Assembly: GCF_021462225.1 (NCBI RefSeq)
Contig: NC_061804.1
Coordinates: 186,001 to 250,000 of the forward strand
Length of the DNA stretch: 64,000 nt
Reading direction: 5' to 3'
DNA from: Girardinichthys multiradiatus
Taxonomy: Eukaryota > Chordata > Actinopteri > Cyprinodontiformes > Goodeidae
The translations under genes and the position numbers were made by a program. This document shows positions 1-11,034 of this stretch, one piece after another (position 1 is the first letter of the stretch; every line of letters starts with the position of its first letter). Below the pieces are notes generated by a model. The model did no database searches, was not told the DNA's origin, and worked only from the letters and a program-made list of their open reading frames with translations.

Positions 1-385
1 TGCATACCCAGAACCAGAACCAAACGTGGAGAAGCAGCTTTTAGTTCTTATGCTCCACTAATCTGGAAAAAACTCCTAGAAAACTGTAAAAGCGCTGAAA
101 CCCTAAATTGCTCAAGATAAAAAACGTATTTGTATTGAGCGGCCTTTGACTATGCCATCTAAACATTAGTAGTTAAGATTTCAGTCCAACTTTCCTTTCA
201 TTTTATCATTAATTTTAAACATTTTAATTTTTTTATTGTCATCTTATCATTTTAATAAATTTTTATTCTCTTGATTATTTGTGTTTGTTAATTATTTAAT
301 TACCTTATGTCTCTCTCTCTTTTTTCATGTACAGCACTTTGAATGGTCTTGCTACTGAAATATGCTAGAAATAAACTTCTGGACA
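1..385 (+). mobile_element. 3' end of an L2/CR1-type LINE
   Basis: An open frame from base 4 to a TAA at 118-120 reads like the C-terminus of an L2/Rex-type LINE polymerase (IPRTRTKRGEAAF, then YAPLIWKKLL). It is followed by an AT-rich 3' UTR ending in a tail of the form 'cagcactttgaatggtcttgctactgaaatatgctagaaataaact'-like sequence, seen as separate short blocks at 333-380. A related tail ends the unit at about 37.78 kb. The 5' part of the element lies outside the window. Family assignment is by recognition only. Confidence 0.65.
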
Positions 386-1090
386 GAACCGTCCAGAACC
401 ATCAGTTTGGAAACATGACCTTTTGATACTTAATCCTCACAGAGATATTTGCTTTTCTGATATTCCTGAATTTCCTCAGTGAGAGACAATAAAGCATATT
501 TCTATTTTTACTCTAGTTTCTATAGCAGACCTCCTCAGGCTGCAGTTGGTTTGTTCTCTATGTAAGAAAATTCCCCTGGAGCTTCTCATGTACCTGCAAC
601 ATCCCTAGACCTAAGATCCCACAATGCAGCAGCATGTGATTTCTGCAGGATCAGACACACACCTGTCATTAAATCAGTCGGTCACACTTCAGGAGACGGA
701 TTAAACTACCAGAAATATGCTATTTATTAGCTTCTATGGCTAACGGTAAAGAGACTGGTCACTGAACACAGCATTCATCTATTCCCACTGGTTTCCTGAC
801 TGTAGCTAGAACATGGTTCAGTGGCATATTAAGCATACGTCCTGCTTCTGCAGGTGTTCTGTAAGCGCTCTAAGGGTGTATTATTACTGAAGTATGTGTG
901 GTAAATGCTATTATGCCTTTAGACCTTCTTGAAGCTGCCGATGAAGATGACTTACACCTACAGACCCCGCAGCTGTTTCTGATCAAATTGATATCTTTTG
1001 TCTCTACAGTATTATTTTCTGTAATAGAGTAACAATTCCTGTCTCTTCAGCTGTGTTTTCTGATCAGAGTGATGCCTCCTGTCTCCTCAG
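386..1090. other. PFDN1 intron 1 sequence, no gene seen
   Basis: About 700 bp of AT-rich unique-looking sequence between the LINE tail and PFDN1 exon 2. No convincing first exon was found: the short ATG-GCT-AAC before a GT at 736-747 does not encode the expected prefoldin N-terminus. The exon 2 acceptor is a pyrimidine-rich tract ending in CAG at 1088-1090. Confidence 0.5.
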
Positions 1091-1257
1091 GCCTTCTCGG
1101 AGCTGCAGGTTAAGATGATTGACACGCAGCAGAAGGTGAAGATTGCCGACCTGCAGATCGATCAGCTCGGCAGAGTTCAGAAACACAACAAGCTGACGCA
1201 GGCCGAGATTTCCACCTTGCCCAACAACACACGGCTCTACGAGGGTGTCGGCCGCAT
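1091..1257 (+). CDS. pfdn1: PFDN1 exon 2
   Basis: Follows a CAG acceptor and ends AT|GTGAGT, so the methionine of GRM is split across the intron. It encodes the first long helix and the start of the beta hairpin. Confidence 0.93.
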
Positions 1258-4200
1258 GTGAGTCAGCCCTCCTGAACTGTGAGACCACCAGCAGGTGACA
1301 TCAGGTGGTTAGTGATGTGTCTGCCGTTTCAGGTTCATCCTGCAGTCGAAGGAGGAGATCAACAACCTGTTGTTGGACAAACAGAAGACAGCTGACAACA
1401 AGATTAAAGAGCTGGAGGTAAAGAACAAAAGTTACGATTGAAACTACAGTTCTATGAATCCTGGATGACTGGCAGAGGCGGTGCTTCAAGCATTGAATAA
1501 TAATTTTTGCACGTGCGCAGGTTGATAATTTAATAACAACAAAGACACATGTAACCTCCTGGTGACTCACGTGAGTCTATATAGTCACGTGCCACCAGAG
1601 GCTCAGTCCCAACAATCTTCTCGCGTGCACACTGAGACTGACGGACCGAGCGCACTGGCAGTCATCCGGGATTCATAGAACCGTAGTTACAGTCGTAACT
1701 GTCGTTCTATTTCATCCCTACTGACTGCCAGAGCCGGTGCTTCAAGCACTGGATGATTTATACCAACAAGGTCCTCAGGGGTCCAACAGAAACCCACGGG
1801 AACACAGAACCAACCTCAGCAGGATGTAGAAGGTGGTTGCTCCAGTATGCCCTGCGGGGGATGGGGTGGGGTGACGGTGCGTCGCTGCCCAGAGGACTGG
1901 CACTGTCCGTCAGGGGGAACCAGAGGGGACAGTGAACCGCGTCCCTGGAGGCAAACAGATCCACCCCTGCCCTGCCAAAGGTCGCCCAAATGCGATCCAC
2001 CACTTTAGGGTGAAGCCGCCATTCCCCCGGAAGTGGCGCCTCCTGAGACAGAAAGTACGCAGGCACGTTCTGCGGACCCGGAATATAGGCCGCCCTGAGA
2101 CTGGCAAGGTGTGGAGCCGCCAAGACCAGGAGCCGGCGGGTCAGGGACAGCAGTCTCAGAGACCTGGATGCCCCTTGATGATTTATGACAACTGTGGTGT
2201 CCTACTGAACCAACACATGCCTCCCCAGCAACCCTGGAAGGAAAGAACGGAGCACCAGGAACACATCAGCTCCAGAATAGGGCTGAACGATTTTGTAAAA
2301 TAATCTCATTGCGTTTTTTTTACTTAAATATTGTGATTTTATATGCGATTATTTTTTTGCAATGTCTTCTTCTCATGTATGTTTCAACAAACAGAAGAAA
2401 TAAATCAATCTGTACATAATAAACAATATCAGATTTATTTAAAGTGGAGATTTCAACATTAAGGAAACAAATTTGTGGGTTTACCCCTTCAACATTTCTA
2501 ACTTTTTACCCTTCATGAAACATGTTGTAGATTGCACTTCTTAAACACTGTCTGAACTTAACAGGACAGTTTATAAATAAATAAAAGAAACGGATATAAA
2601 AAAAAGTCAGTCAGTCAGTCATTTTCTATCGCTTATTCCATAGTGGGTCACGGGGAAGCTGGTGCTTATCTCCAGCAGTCTATGGGTGAAAGGCAGGGTA
2701 CAAAAAAAAATTAAGTTTACTGATTTCCAGCCAGTTACATCAAGCATACTGGAGTGCAGGAAAAGTAAGGAGAACAAATACCTGCTTTAACCAACTGTAC
2801 ATTTTTTAAGTAAGTCAAACTCTCAATGAACACAAAACAAACTGGTGTATGTTATTAAATCTTAAGGAAAAACGTTTTCAACACCAATGGAAATATTAGT
2901 TTCACTTAACAACAGCAGCACACAACATACTAAAGTGCAAAATGAGTATGGCAGTCAGCCAGAATGATTCTTCTTTATAGTTCTCAGGAGTTCAGATTTT
3001 ATGCAAGTAAAACCAGCATGTCAACGTTTGCTGGTTTTAAAGTCGAACGAGCTCAAGTCACTATTTTCCCTCCAGCACTGAAAAGACGCTCAGAAGGAGC
3101 ACTTGTGGCATAGACCCAGAGATATTTGCGGGCCATTTTGCACAGTCGTGGAAAGCTTGTCTTGTGCACCTTCCACCAGGCCAAGGGGTCACCTTATTCA
3201 TCAATGGGAGGGGTCATGAGGTAACTGTTTAACTCTGCCTCAGCAACATCTTCAGGTTGCAAGGGAGAAGTAGAAGAGACCACAGCAGTTTTGAAGAAGC
3301 TGCCAAGAGACGTCTCCACCTTTTCACCAGAGGGCTGTGCACTTTGAGGCCTCGGAGTGGTTTCAGTACGAGACCTTTTCTCCTACCACATGGAAAAAAA
3401 CAGAAATTAGTATTGAAGTTGGATTAGAAATAAATAAATATAAAGGGTGTTTGTGATACCATAGATACATAATTATTACTAACCCGGTTACGTGCACGCC
3501 TTGCTGATTCCAGCATTTCGGTTTTGAGTCGGGTCTTAATGTTAGTTATATTGTCTGCGGTGATGTACTGGGTTTTAAACCTGGAGTCCAGGAAGGATGC
3601 AACATCCAAAAGTTTCTGGATGCTGGGATCATTGTACTTATCATTGAGGTATGTCAGGATCTTGGTTTTGATTGACCTAGTCAGGTCAGTGTCCTCTTGG
3701 TCTTCAGCAAGGACTGATGTGGCCAGAAGGTGAAGAACTGGTTTGAGGTAGGAGATGGTCACATTCTCTTCTCCAGAGAGAGCATCTGTAAAGTCCAGGA
3801 GAAGATGCAGCGCCTTGTGAACAGACTCCAACACCTGAATATCCTGCCAGGTTGGGATGAGGGAGCGAGCATATCGGTCACCTGACAATACCTGAGAAAT
3901 GGCTTTAAGCTGCTCTAGCACCCTGGCAATCATCATTTCGTTGGATCCCCATCGTGTGGGGCATTCAGTGATGAGGCTGTGCTCAGGACGTTTGTGCTCC
4001 CTCTGTGCTTCATTCGTTGCTGCCTTCTTCCAAACGTGGGAGAAGTGCTCCGCCACCTTCTTGCCCAGGTCTATAGCTCTTGACACTCTTTTAGTGCACG
4101 TCCTGTAATACAACATAATATAAGAACAGTGTAATTTATTCAGTTTTATTCATGTAATGCAAGGTTACACTGTAATAACCGGTCTAAAAATAAGTAAAAC

Positions 4201-7200
4201 TTTTATGATATAAGTGTATCTGCCCTTAATTCGAGCAGGTAAGTAAGATTATCTGCCAATGGAATGAGAGTTTTGACCCCCAAAATAAGATAATTAGATA
4301 GTCTGTCTGTCTGAAGGCAGCGAGCTTTGAGATTAAGGTCTTCATTAATGTAATGCACAGACTGGTATGGCTCCACTGTACGGCTTGACCACAGATCAGT
4401 CATTGCAAAAAACTCCACTTTTTTCAGCTCCACTGAAACTCTTTCTGCATTTTTTGTATAGCTCAGGTATGGCAACTTGGCTAAAATGTGTTCGTGAGGG
4501 CATTCTGTAGCACTTATCCATTGTACTTACCAAAGCCATAAATGCTATGCTAATGGACGTCATGTTGATAAGTATTCGTAGTATTACCTCATCAGGTAGC
4601 AGTAGTACCAAGGCAGGTTGCGCGGCATCTTCTTTTTTATAGCTGAAGTAATTCCACACAACTGACGTGCTGCCCCTGTTTGGTACCAAACTTTCAGCTG
4701 TCAGCTTCTGTCAAGCCTCAGGCCATTGTGCAACAGTTTAAAGCTCAGTGTTGACTTCTCCTCCCCCTGCTCTGCTCCCTTGCGAGTCACGTCACCAGCT
4801 GACGTTACCAGTAAAATTGTAACCTTTGCAGTTAGAAAATCTAATTTTTTAAAATATTTTGATATTATTGCAAATAATCGTTCAGCCCTACTCCTGGACG
4901 TTGATATGTACCCTGCACTGCCGCGAGGACCACAACCCCTGCGCCGCACGGCCTTGCCACGTCGCTCCCCAGACCTTGGAGGAAGCATCCGCATGGACGA
5001 CATCCTTCCGACACGTAAGGGGGCCGAGTGGAACACCCACTACGATGTAGGACCAGTTCCACCAAACAACAAAGACTTTTAGTGATCTAAGAGTGTTTGA
5101 AGCAGAGAAGATGGAGGAAAGACAGAGAGAAAGGAGAGATCTTCTCTTCCAATGAACAACAGTGAATGAATCAAACGCTACCAGCTCCATGGTGCAGAAT
5201 CCACCTCCTAAACAGTCGAGTCAATGAGAACAGAAACTTCTAGAACAATCATATAATTATTAATATAGAGATAAGATTCACTTTATCATCCCTCTAGGGG
5301 GAAATTAAATAGTTTCAGCAGCAGGACAGGTTAAAGGTCAACCTCTAGTAAGGTGATATTAGGAAGGATCAATAAATACTAGAAACAATCATTAATAACC
5401 ATGAATGAAAAGTGATCAAAGTTACAAACAATATAGTACATAATTATTTAAATATTTACAGACTGTAAAATGTTACCAAAAATACATTTGGAAAAAATTG
5501 AAAAAACTCAAATGTGTATATATAAACATATACAGTACTGTGCAAAAGTTTTAGGCAGGTGTGAAAAAATGCTATAAACAAAGAATACTTTCAGAAATAT
5601 AAATGATTGTTTATTTTTATCAATTAATAAAATGCTAAGTGAGTGAACCCAAACATAAAGCCAAAGTCATGAAGAACTATCTTCAGTGTAAAGAAGAACA
5701 AGAGTTACTGGAAGTGATGGTCTGGCCCCACAGAGCCCTGATCTCAATATCATGGAGTGTTTCTGGGATAAGAAAACCTCCATCCACAGAAGATCTGTGG
5801 TTAGTTCTCCAAGATGTTTGGAACAACCTACCAGCTGAGTTCCTTCAAAAACTGTGTGCAAGTCTACCTAGAAGAATGGAGGCTGTTTAGAAAACAAATG
5901 GTCACACCAAATATTGATTGGATTTAGATTTCTTTTCATTCACTGCATTTTTTTGATTGATGAAAATAAATGATTAAAACTTCAATTTTTAAAAGCATTC
6001 TTTGTTTACAGCATTTTTTCACACCTGCCAAAAACTTTACACAGTACTATATATATAAATACAAACTCTAGTTAACGTTACAATCTAAGCACTATATACA
6101 GTTGGGAGAACAAGTATTTGATACGCTGCTGATTTAGCAGGTTTTCCAACCTCCAAAGCTTGTATAAATCTTTAATTTTTATCATAGGTTCTCTTCAACT
6201 GTGAGTGATGGGATCTAAAAACAAAAATCCAGAAAATCACATTGTGTGATTTTTAAATAATTAATTTTATTTCATGACATCAGTATTTGATACATCAGAA
6301 AAATAAAACTTAATATTTGGTGCAGAAACCTTTGTTTGCAGTTCCAGATATCAGACGTTTCCTGTAGTTCTTGATGAGGTTTGCAGACACTGCAGCAGGG
6401 ATTTTGGACCAGTCCTCCATAGAGATCTTCTCCAGGTCCTTCAGCTTTCAGGGCTGTCGTTGGGCAATATGGACTTTCAGCTCCCTCCAAAGATTGTCGA
6501 TTGGGTTCAGGTTTGGAGACTGGCTAGGCCCCTCTAGGAGCTTGAGATGCTTCTTATGGAACCACTCCTTAGTAGCCCTGGCTGTGTGCTTCGGGTCGTT
6601 GTCCTGCTGGAAGATCCAGCTACGACCCATCTTCAATGCTCTTACTGAGGGAAGGAGGTTGTTGGCTAAGATCTCCTGAGACATGGACCCATCCATCCTC
6701 CCCTCAGGACGGTGCAGTCGTCCTGTCCGCTTTGCAGAAAGCATCTCCAAAGAATGATGTTTCCACCTCCATGCTTCATGGTAGGGATGATGTTCTTGGG
6801 GTTGTCCTCATCCTTCTTCCAAACACGGCGAGTGGAGTTTAGACCAAAAAGCTCTATTTTGGTCCCATCAGACCATATGACCTTCTCCCATTTCTCCTCT
6901 GGATCATCCAGATGGTCCTTGGTTAACTTCAGACGGTCCGGGACATGCGCTGGTTTAAGCAGGGGGACCTAGCGTGCGCTGCAGGATATTCTAAAGCAGG
7001 GTCATAGTTTAACACTCCTCTCTGCAGCTTCTATACTGCTACCCACCCATTACCCTATTAAGACAGTGTCTCGCCCACAACCAAAATTGAATAGATTAAA
7101 AAATAATCTAAAAGGAGGAAATCAGGAAAATCTAATAAAAATAAACACAACTCAGACTAAAAAGAAAAATAAAACAATTAAATGTGGCTTACTGAACATA

Positions 7201-10200
7201 AGATCTCTCTCTTCAAAGACATTGCTAGTTAGTGACCTGATTTGTGACAATCAGATTGATTTATTTAGCCTCACAGAAACCTGGCTGCAGCAAGAGGATT
7301 ATGTTACTATAAATGAGTCAACTCCTACTAATTATTTAAATTTTCACATTCCTCAAATTACTGGGCGAGGAGGAGGAGTAGCAACCATCTTTCAGTCCGA
7401 TTTATTGATTAGTCCCAGACCAATCAATAGCTACAACTCTTTTGAATATTTAATCCTTAGTTTTCCTCATCCAAATTGCAAAGCACTAAAACCACTTCTG
7501 TTTGTTGTTTTGTACCGTCCACCAGGCCCTTACTCTCAATTTTTAGATCAGTTTTCAGACCTTTTATCTGATTTAGTGTTAAATACAGATAAAGTTATTA
7601 TAGTGGGGGATTTTAACATTCATGTAGACGCTGAAAGTCATAGCCTAAATATAGCGTTTAATGCTATCTTAGACTCAATTGGCTTTGATCAAAACATTAA
7701 CAAACCTACCCACCTTTGTCTTCATTCTCTGGACCTTGTGCTGACATATGGCATTGAGTGTAAAGACATAACAATATTTTCTCATAACCCTGTCCTGTCT
7801 GACCATTTCTTAATAACCTTTGAGTTTAATTTAACCGAGTACTCCACACCTGAAAGAAAATGTCATTATAGTAGATCATTATCAGACAATGCTGTGACAA
7901 CCTTTAAAGAATCTGTTCCACTTTTAATTTCCTCATTATCACAGAAAAACACAGTGGAGGGCAATAATTTTGTTTCTGCCCCTTCACAAATTGATTCTTT
8001 TGTTCATAGTGTTTCTTCATCATTGCGTGATGCATTAGACAATGCAGCCCCCTTGAAAAACAAGGTAATTATTCATAGGAGGCTCCTTGGTTTAATTCAG
8101 AGCTGCGTACTTTAAAGCACAATGTTAGAACATTGGAGAGAAAATGGTGGTCTACACACCTAGAGGATTCCTACTTAATCTGGAAAAATAGCCTACTGTT
8201 GTATAAAAAGTCACTTCACCAAGCTAGAACAGCTTATTTCTCATCATTAATAGAAGAGAACAAGAATAATCCAGGTTTCTCTTTAGTACAGTTGCTAAAC
8301 TTACACAGAGTCATAGCTCTGTTGAACCATCCATTCCCTTAACTCTCATCAGTCATGACTTTATGGGATTCTTCTTAAATAAAATTGATTCTATTAAAAA
8401 TAAAATCTTTGACATACTCCTGAAGATGATTACTTCATCCTCAGCAAGTGAGACAACATCGGAAATAACTGTAGAACCTGATTTGTGTTTGGACTGTTCT
8501 GATCCTGTGGAGCTTCCTGAGTTATCAGAAATATTAGCTTCATCTAAACCTTCAACTTGTATGTTAGACCCAATCCCAACCAAATTATTTAAGGAAATGT
8601 TCCCTCTGATTACCAGCCCCATTTTAGATATGATTAATCTATCCTTAGTAAATGGATCAGAACCACAAGCTTTTAAGGTAGCTGCAATTAAACCTTTACT
8701 TAAGAAACCTTCACTTGATCGAGATGATTTAATAAATTACAGACCTATATCCAATCTTCCATTCTTATCTAAAATTATTGAGAAAATAGTTGCTAATAAA
8801 ATGTGTGAACATTTATACAGCAATGACCTGTTTGAAGAGTTTCAGTCAGGTTTCAGAGCTCATCATAGCACTGAAACAGCTCTGCTGAAAGTCACTAATG
8901 ATATTCTTATGGCCTCAGATAATGGACTTGTGTCTGTTCTGGTTCTGTTAGATCTCAGTGCTGCATTTGATCCAGTCGACCATAATATTCTCTTAAAAAG
9001 GCTGGAATATGCTGTAGGGATCAGGGGAACAGCGCTAGGCTGGTTTAAATCTTATCTGTCTGACAGATTCCAGTTTGTTCATGTAAATAATAAATCATCT
9101 TTAAACTCCAGGGTTAATTGTGGAGTACCACAGGGTTCAGTACTTGGGCCAATTCTCTTTACTATATATATGCTTCCAATAGGTCAAATTATCAGGCAGC
9201 ATAGGATAACTTTTCACTGTTACGCGGATGATACTCAGCTTTACTTATCCATAAATCCTGATGAACCCAACCAGTTAGATAGACTACAAGCATGTCTTGA
9301 AGATATAAAAACTTGGATGACTTTAAATTTTCTGCTTCTAAATTCAGACAAGACAGAAGTTGTCGTCTTTGGACCGGAGTCTTTAAAAAAGAAACTGCTT
9401 AGTCAATCACTTAACCTGGATGGCATTAAATTGAACTCCAGTAATAAAGTAAAAAACCTTGGTGTTAACTTTGACTAGGACATGTAATTTAAATCCCATA
9501 TTAAACAGGTTTCTAGGATTTCCTTCTTTCACCTCTAGAACATTGCCAAAATTAGAAATATCCTGTCCAGGAGTGACGCTGAAAAACTAGTCCAAGCATT
9601 GAGATATCTCTGACAGAGAGAGGTATCCCAATCCTTGTGGTTTTTAGTATAATAATGACCATCAGTGGGACCCTTTGTGGGGTTCCTTGAGACGACATTG
9701 TTGTAAATAAGCGCCGTTTAACTAAATAATCTGAACTGAAACTATCTCTGTAGTTATGCTGCTATAGGCTTAGGCTGCTGGAGGACATAACGACCACTTT
9801 CACCTCTTCGCTACATTCTCACACTACTCTCCAATTTTGCATTATTTGCTGTTATTTCAGCTTCTAACTTCATGTTCTCTCTTTTCTCTTCCTAGAAGCT
9901 ACACCTGGCCTGGCTCTGTGTCTACCTGTGACACCTTTCTGGAGAGGGGCATCGTCCAAGCTTCTGCTGGCAACAACTTAATGCTCACCTTCTACAGATG
10001 ATCCACATAGCCCTGTCTTTCAGTGTTTAACCCTTTCTCTCTCCTAGACATGGCTACTGACTGAGCTTCTACTGTGACTAACTCTATGTTCTCTCTTTCA
10101 GACTCTAACCTTGAAAACTGGATCAGAGTTTATCTGTTCTTTCTTTCTAGATGAAACGACTAAAGGAGCTACATCCATTAACATTTACTTTTCCTTCCCA

Positions 10201-10915
10201 TAGAAAGTACTCCTGGATCAGTGCTTCTTTGTTCTCTTTGTGTCTCTGCTCTGTTCTCTCAAACCCCCAGTCGGTCGTGGCAGATGGCCGCTCACACTGA
10301 GCCTGGTTCTGGTTCTGCTGGAGGTTTCTTCCTGTTAAAAGGGAGTTTTTCCTCTCCACTGTCGCTACATGCATGCTCAGTATGAGGGATTGCTGCAAAG
10401 TCAACACCAGTGACTGTCCACTGTCTCTACATGCTCATCCAGGAGGAGTGAATGCTGCAAGTCACTGACTGGATGTAATCTGCTGGTTTCCTTAGATAGA
10501 AAAACTTTTTATCCAATTTGAATAAATAACTGAATCTGACTGAACTGTTCAATGGTTACGATTAACTGGAATGTATGAACCTGACTGTTGTGAAGAACCT
10601 TGAGACGACGTGTTGTGAATTGGCGCTATAGAAATAAACTGAATTGAATTAAAGGGCCTAAAACTGGAACTGTTTAGCCTGGTTTAAAGTATTCAGTCCA
10701 TTTCTACTCTGGATGGTAACTTTTAGCTGTGTTTATCTGCTGGATGTCTTTTGAGGTTGCTGCTTTAGTTAAATATGTGACTCACGCAGATGTTTGGTAA
10801 GTTCATGACCACTGTGTTATGTGTTTTTCAGCAGAAGAAGGTGTACCTGGAGCGTAGCGTCAAAGAAGCTGAAGATAACATCAGAGAGATGTTGCTGTCC
10901 AGGAGAGCTCACTAA
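1091..10915 (+). CDS. pfdn1: Prefoldin subunit 1 (exons 2-4; first exon not seen)
   Basis: PFDN1 is a beta-type subunit of the cytosolic prefoldin hexamer, which hands nascent actin and tubulin to the CCT chaperonin. Three exons, 1091-1257, 1333-1417 and 10832-10915, join with compatible phases (167, 85 and 84 bp) into 111 codons and a stop. This matches everything after the 11 residues that exon 1 encodes in vertebrates. Visible motifs are [17 protein letters not shown] (first coiled-coil arm), [15 protein letters not shown] (beta hairpin across the exon 2/3 junction) and [17 protein letters not shown] (second arm), ending RRAH. All junctions are GT-AG. The 9.4-kb third intron is packed with transposons. 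Exon 1 is either upstream of the window or unrecognised. Confidence 0.93.
1333..1417 (+). CDS. pfdn1: PFDN1 exon 3
   Basis: Begins with the G completing the split Met codon after 'gccgtttcag' and ends GAG|GTAAAG. It encodes [18 protein letters not shown] and the following helix to KELE. Intron 2 is only 75 bp. Confidence 0.93.
1431..1765 (-). repeat. DIRS-type inverted repeat and internal complementary region
   Basis: About 45 bp at 1431-1475 recurs inverted at about 1654-1700 (shared blocks: gttacga-tg-aacta, gttctatgaatcc, ggatgactg). A further direct copy of the 'gcggtgcttcaagca' block occurs at about 1477-1492 and 1734-1750. Inverted termini plus an internal region related to them are the hallmark of DIRS1 retrotransposons, and DIRS-like RNase H coding begins just beyond on the - strand. 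Confidence 0.6.
1758..2277 (-). pseudogene. DIRS-like reverse transcriptase/RNase H, distal part
   Basis: On the - strand the frame reads [20 protein letters not shown], a stop, [18 protein letters not shown], then [20 protein letters not shown] and [16 protein letters not shown]. These are the RNase H and trailing motifs of fish DIRS-like elements. It contains an in-frame TAG and is separated from its N-terminal part (4891-5065) by a hAT insertion. It lies in PFDN1 intron 3 in antisense orientation. No tyrosine recombinase frame remains. Confidence 0.75.
2603..2705 (+). repeat. Dispersed fish repeat fragment inside the hAT element
   Basis: A gtcagtcagtcagtc run followed by a 'gggtcacggggaagctggtg / tatctccagcagtc' block that I recognise as a common teleost interspersed repeat tail. 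Family is not assigned. Confidence 0.4.
3053..4689 (-). pseudogene. hAT transposase (ZBED-like), interrupted
   Basis: Cut-and-paste transposase on the - strand. A BED-finger-like start ([12 protein letters not shown]) is followed by a DDE-type block with [18 protein letters not shown] (about 4340-4420), a long middle ORF at 3424-4116 ([34 protein letters not shown]), and a hAT C-terminal dimerisation motif [20 protein letters not shown] near 3065-3140, with stop TGA at 3053-3055. An apparent GT-AG intron lies at about 3384-3482. An in-frame TAA at 3194-3196 and frame breaks around 4120-4200 and 4400-4475 make this copy non-functional as it stands. Confidence 0.82.
4891..5065 (-). pseudogene. 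DIRS-like RNase H, proximal part
   Basis: The - strand encodes [19 protein letters not shown] followed by [19 protein letters not shown], the start of a DIRS-like RNase H domain. The frame runs into the hAT target duplication and resumes beyond the hAT element at 2277 and below. No recognisable retroelement coding lies to the right of about 5065. Confidence 0.7.
5066..5532. other. AT-rich intronic spacer
   Basis: No gene seen. About 5260-5310 contains an inverted LINE-tail-like block ('ccctctagggggaaatta', complement of a 3' tail), otherwise AT-rich sequence of PFDN1 intron 3. Confidence 0.4.
5533..6048 (+). mobile_element. Deleted Tc1-like transposon (about 516 bp)
   Basis: Inverted repeats of about 55 bp (cagtactgtgcaaaagtttt on the left; complement ending cacagtact near 6048) are flanked by TA. 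The interior retains only the transposase C-terminus on the + strand in two frames: [15 protein letters not shown] (around the third catalytic residue) and, after a frameshift, [20 protein letters not shown]. It is an internally deleted, MITE-like derivative. Confidence 0.8.
6099..6988 (-). pseudogene. Truncated Tc1-like transposon with transposase remnant
   Basis: The left TIR begins cagttgggagaacaagta at 6099 after TA. The - strand encodes a Tc1 transposase fragment (ORF 6448-6750) with [19 protein letters not shown] and [18 protein letters not shown]. The expected third catalytic Glu reads Asp (PID). Transposase homology continues to about 6988, where the sequence changes to the adjacent LINE, so the 5' half of the transposase and the second TIR are missing. 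Confidence 0.78.
7066..8115 (+). pseudogene. LINE apurinic/apyrimidinic-type endonuclease domain
   Basis: A 349-codon frame with canonical endonuclease motifs in order: [54 protein letters not shown] and [11 protein letters not shown]. It nicks the genomic target for target-primed reverse transcription. The frame shifts at about 8115, and linker sequence continues in other frames (8133-8342) before the RT. Confidence 0.88.
8363..9478 (+). pseudogene. LINE reverse transcriptase domain
   Basis: A 371-codon frame with [67 protein letters not shown] and the catalytic CYADDTQLY. The L2 clade assignment is from this motif wording. It ends in a TAG at 9476-9478 inside the thumb region, and downstream coding remnants are frameshifted. 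Confidence 0.88.
10832..10915 (+). CDS. pfdn1: PFDN1 exon 4 (terminal)
   Basis: Starts CAG AAG AAG (QKK) after the first AG of a tandem CAGCAG acceptor and ends at TAA 10913-10915. It encodes [19 protein letters not shown] then SRRAH. Confidence 0.92.
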   Translation, partial: QKKVYLERSVKEAEDNIREMLLSRRAH

Positions 10916-10942
10916 CTTCCTGTTTCTGTCTCACCTGTTTAT

Positions 10943-10948
10943 AATAAA
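10943..10948 (+). terminator. PFDN1 poly(A) signal
   Basis: AATAAA 28 bp after the PFDN1 stop, with a T/GT-rich downstream element from about 10966 (tttcttgtttgtttgtttgtg). The 3' UTR is therefore very short. Confidence 0.75.
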
Positions 10949-11028
10949 CTGATTAAGCTCCGCCCTGTTTCTTGTTTGTTTGTTTGTGATGAAATCAAAG
11001 AAATGTGCACAGATTATTTCCTGTTTCC

Positions 11029-11034
11029 TTTATT
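11029..11034 (-). terminator. TTC1 poly(A) signal
   Basis: TTTATT on the + strand is AATAAA on the - strand, about 195 bp past the TTC1 stop codon. It faces the PFDN1 poly(A) signal 80 bp away. Confidence 0.65.

Larger units (their letters stand above)
2278..4890 (-). mobile_element. hAT DNA transposon inserted in the DIRS fragment
   Basis: Perfect 15-bp terminal inverted repeats (tagggctgaacgatt at 2278-2292; complement at 4876-4890) bound a 2,613-bp element. The flanks are ctccagaa (2270-2277) and ctcctgga (4891-4898), an 8-bp duplication matching at 6 of 8 positions. Eight bp is the hAT target-site size, and the left copy fits nTnnnnAn. The - strand encodes a hAT transposase. Confidence 0.88.
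6989..10655 (+). mobile_element. L2/Maui-type LINE, nearly full length
   Basis: Contains an endonuclease frame, a reverse transcriptase frame and a long 3' UTR ending in 'gtgaattggcgctatag' plus an aattgaatt tail, all + strand. Coding is broken at about 8115 and 8345. The C-terminal coding region jumps at about 9605 straight into the 3' UTR, implying an internal deletion. The same 3' UTR recurs at about 15.4, 37.9 (inverted) and 59.8-60.9 kb. Confidence 0.85.

Noticed and set aside
736..747. Candidate PFDN1 first exon (ATG GCT AAC then GT)
   Set aside because: It would encode only three residues and does not fit the expected 11-residue N-terminus or phase.
4726..5082. 118-codon + strand ORF across the hAT right end
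   Set aside because: It straddles the hAT terminus and the antisense of the DIRS RNase H; not a single unit.
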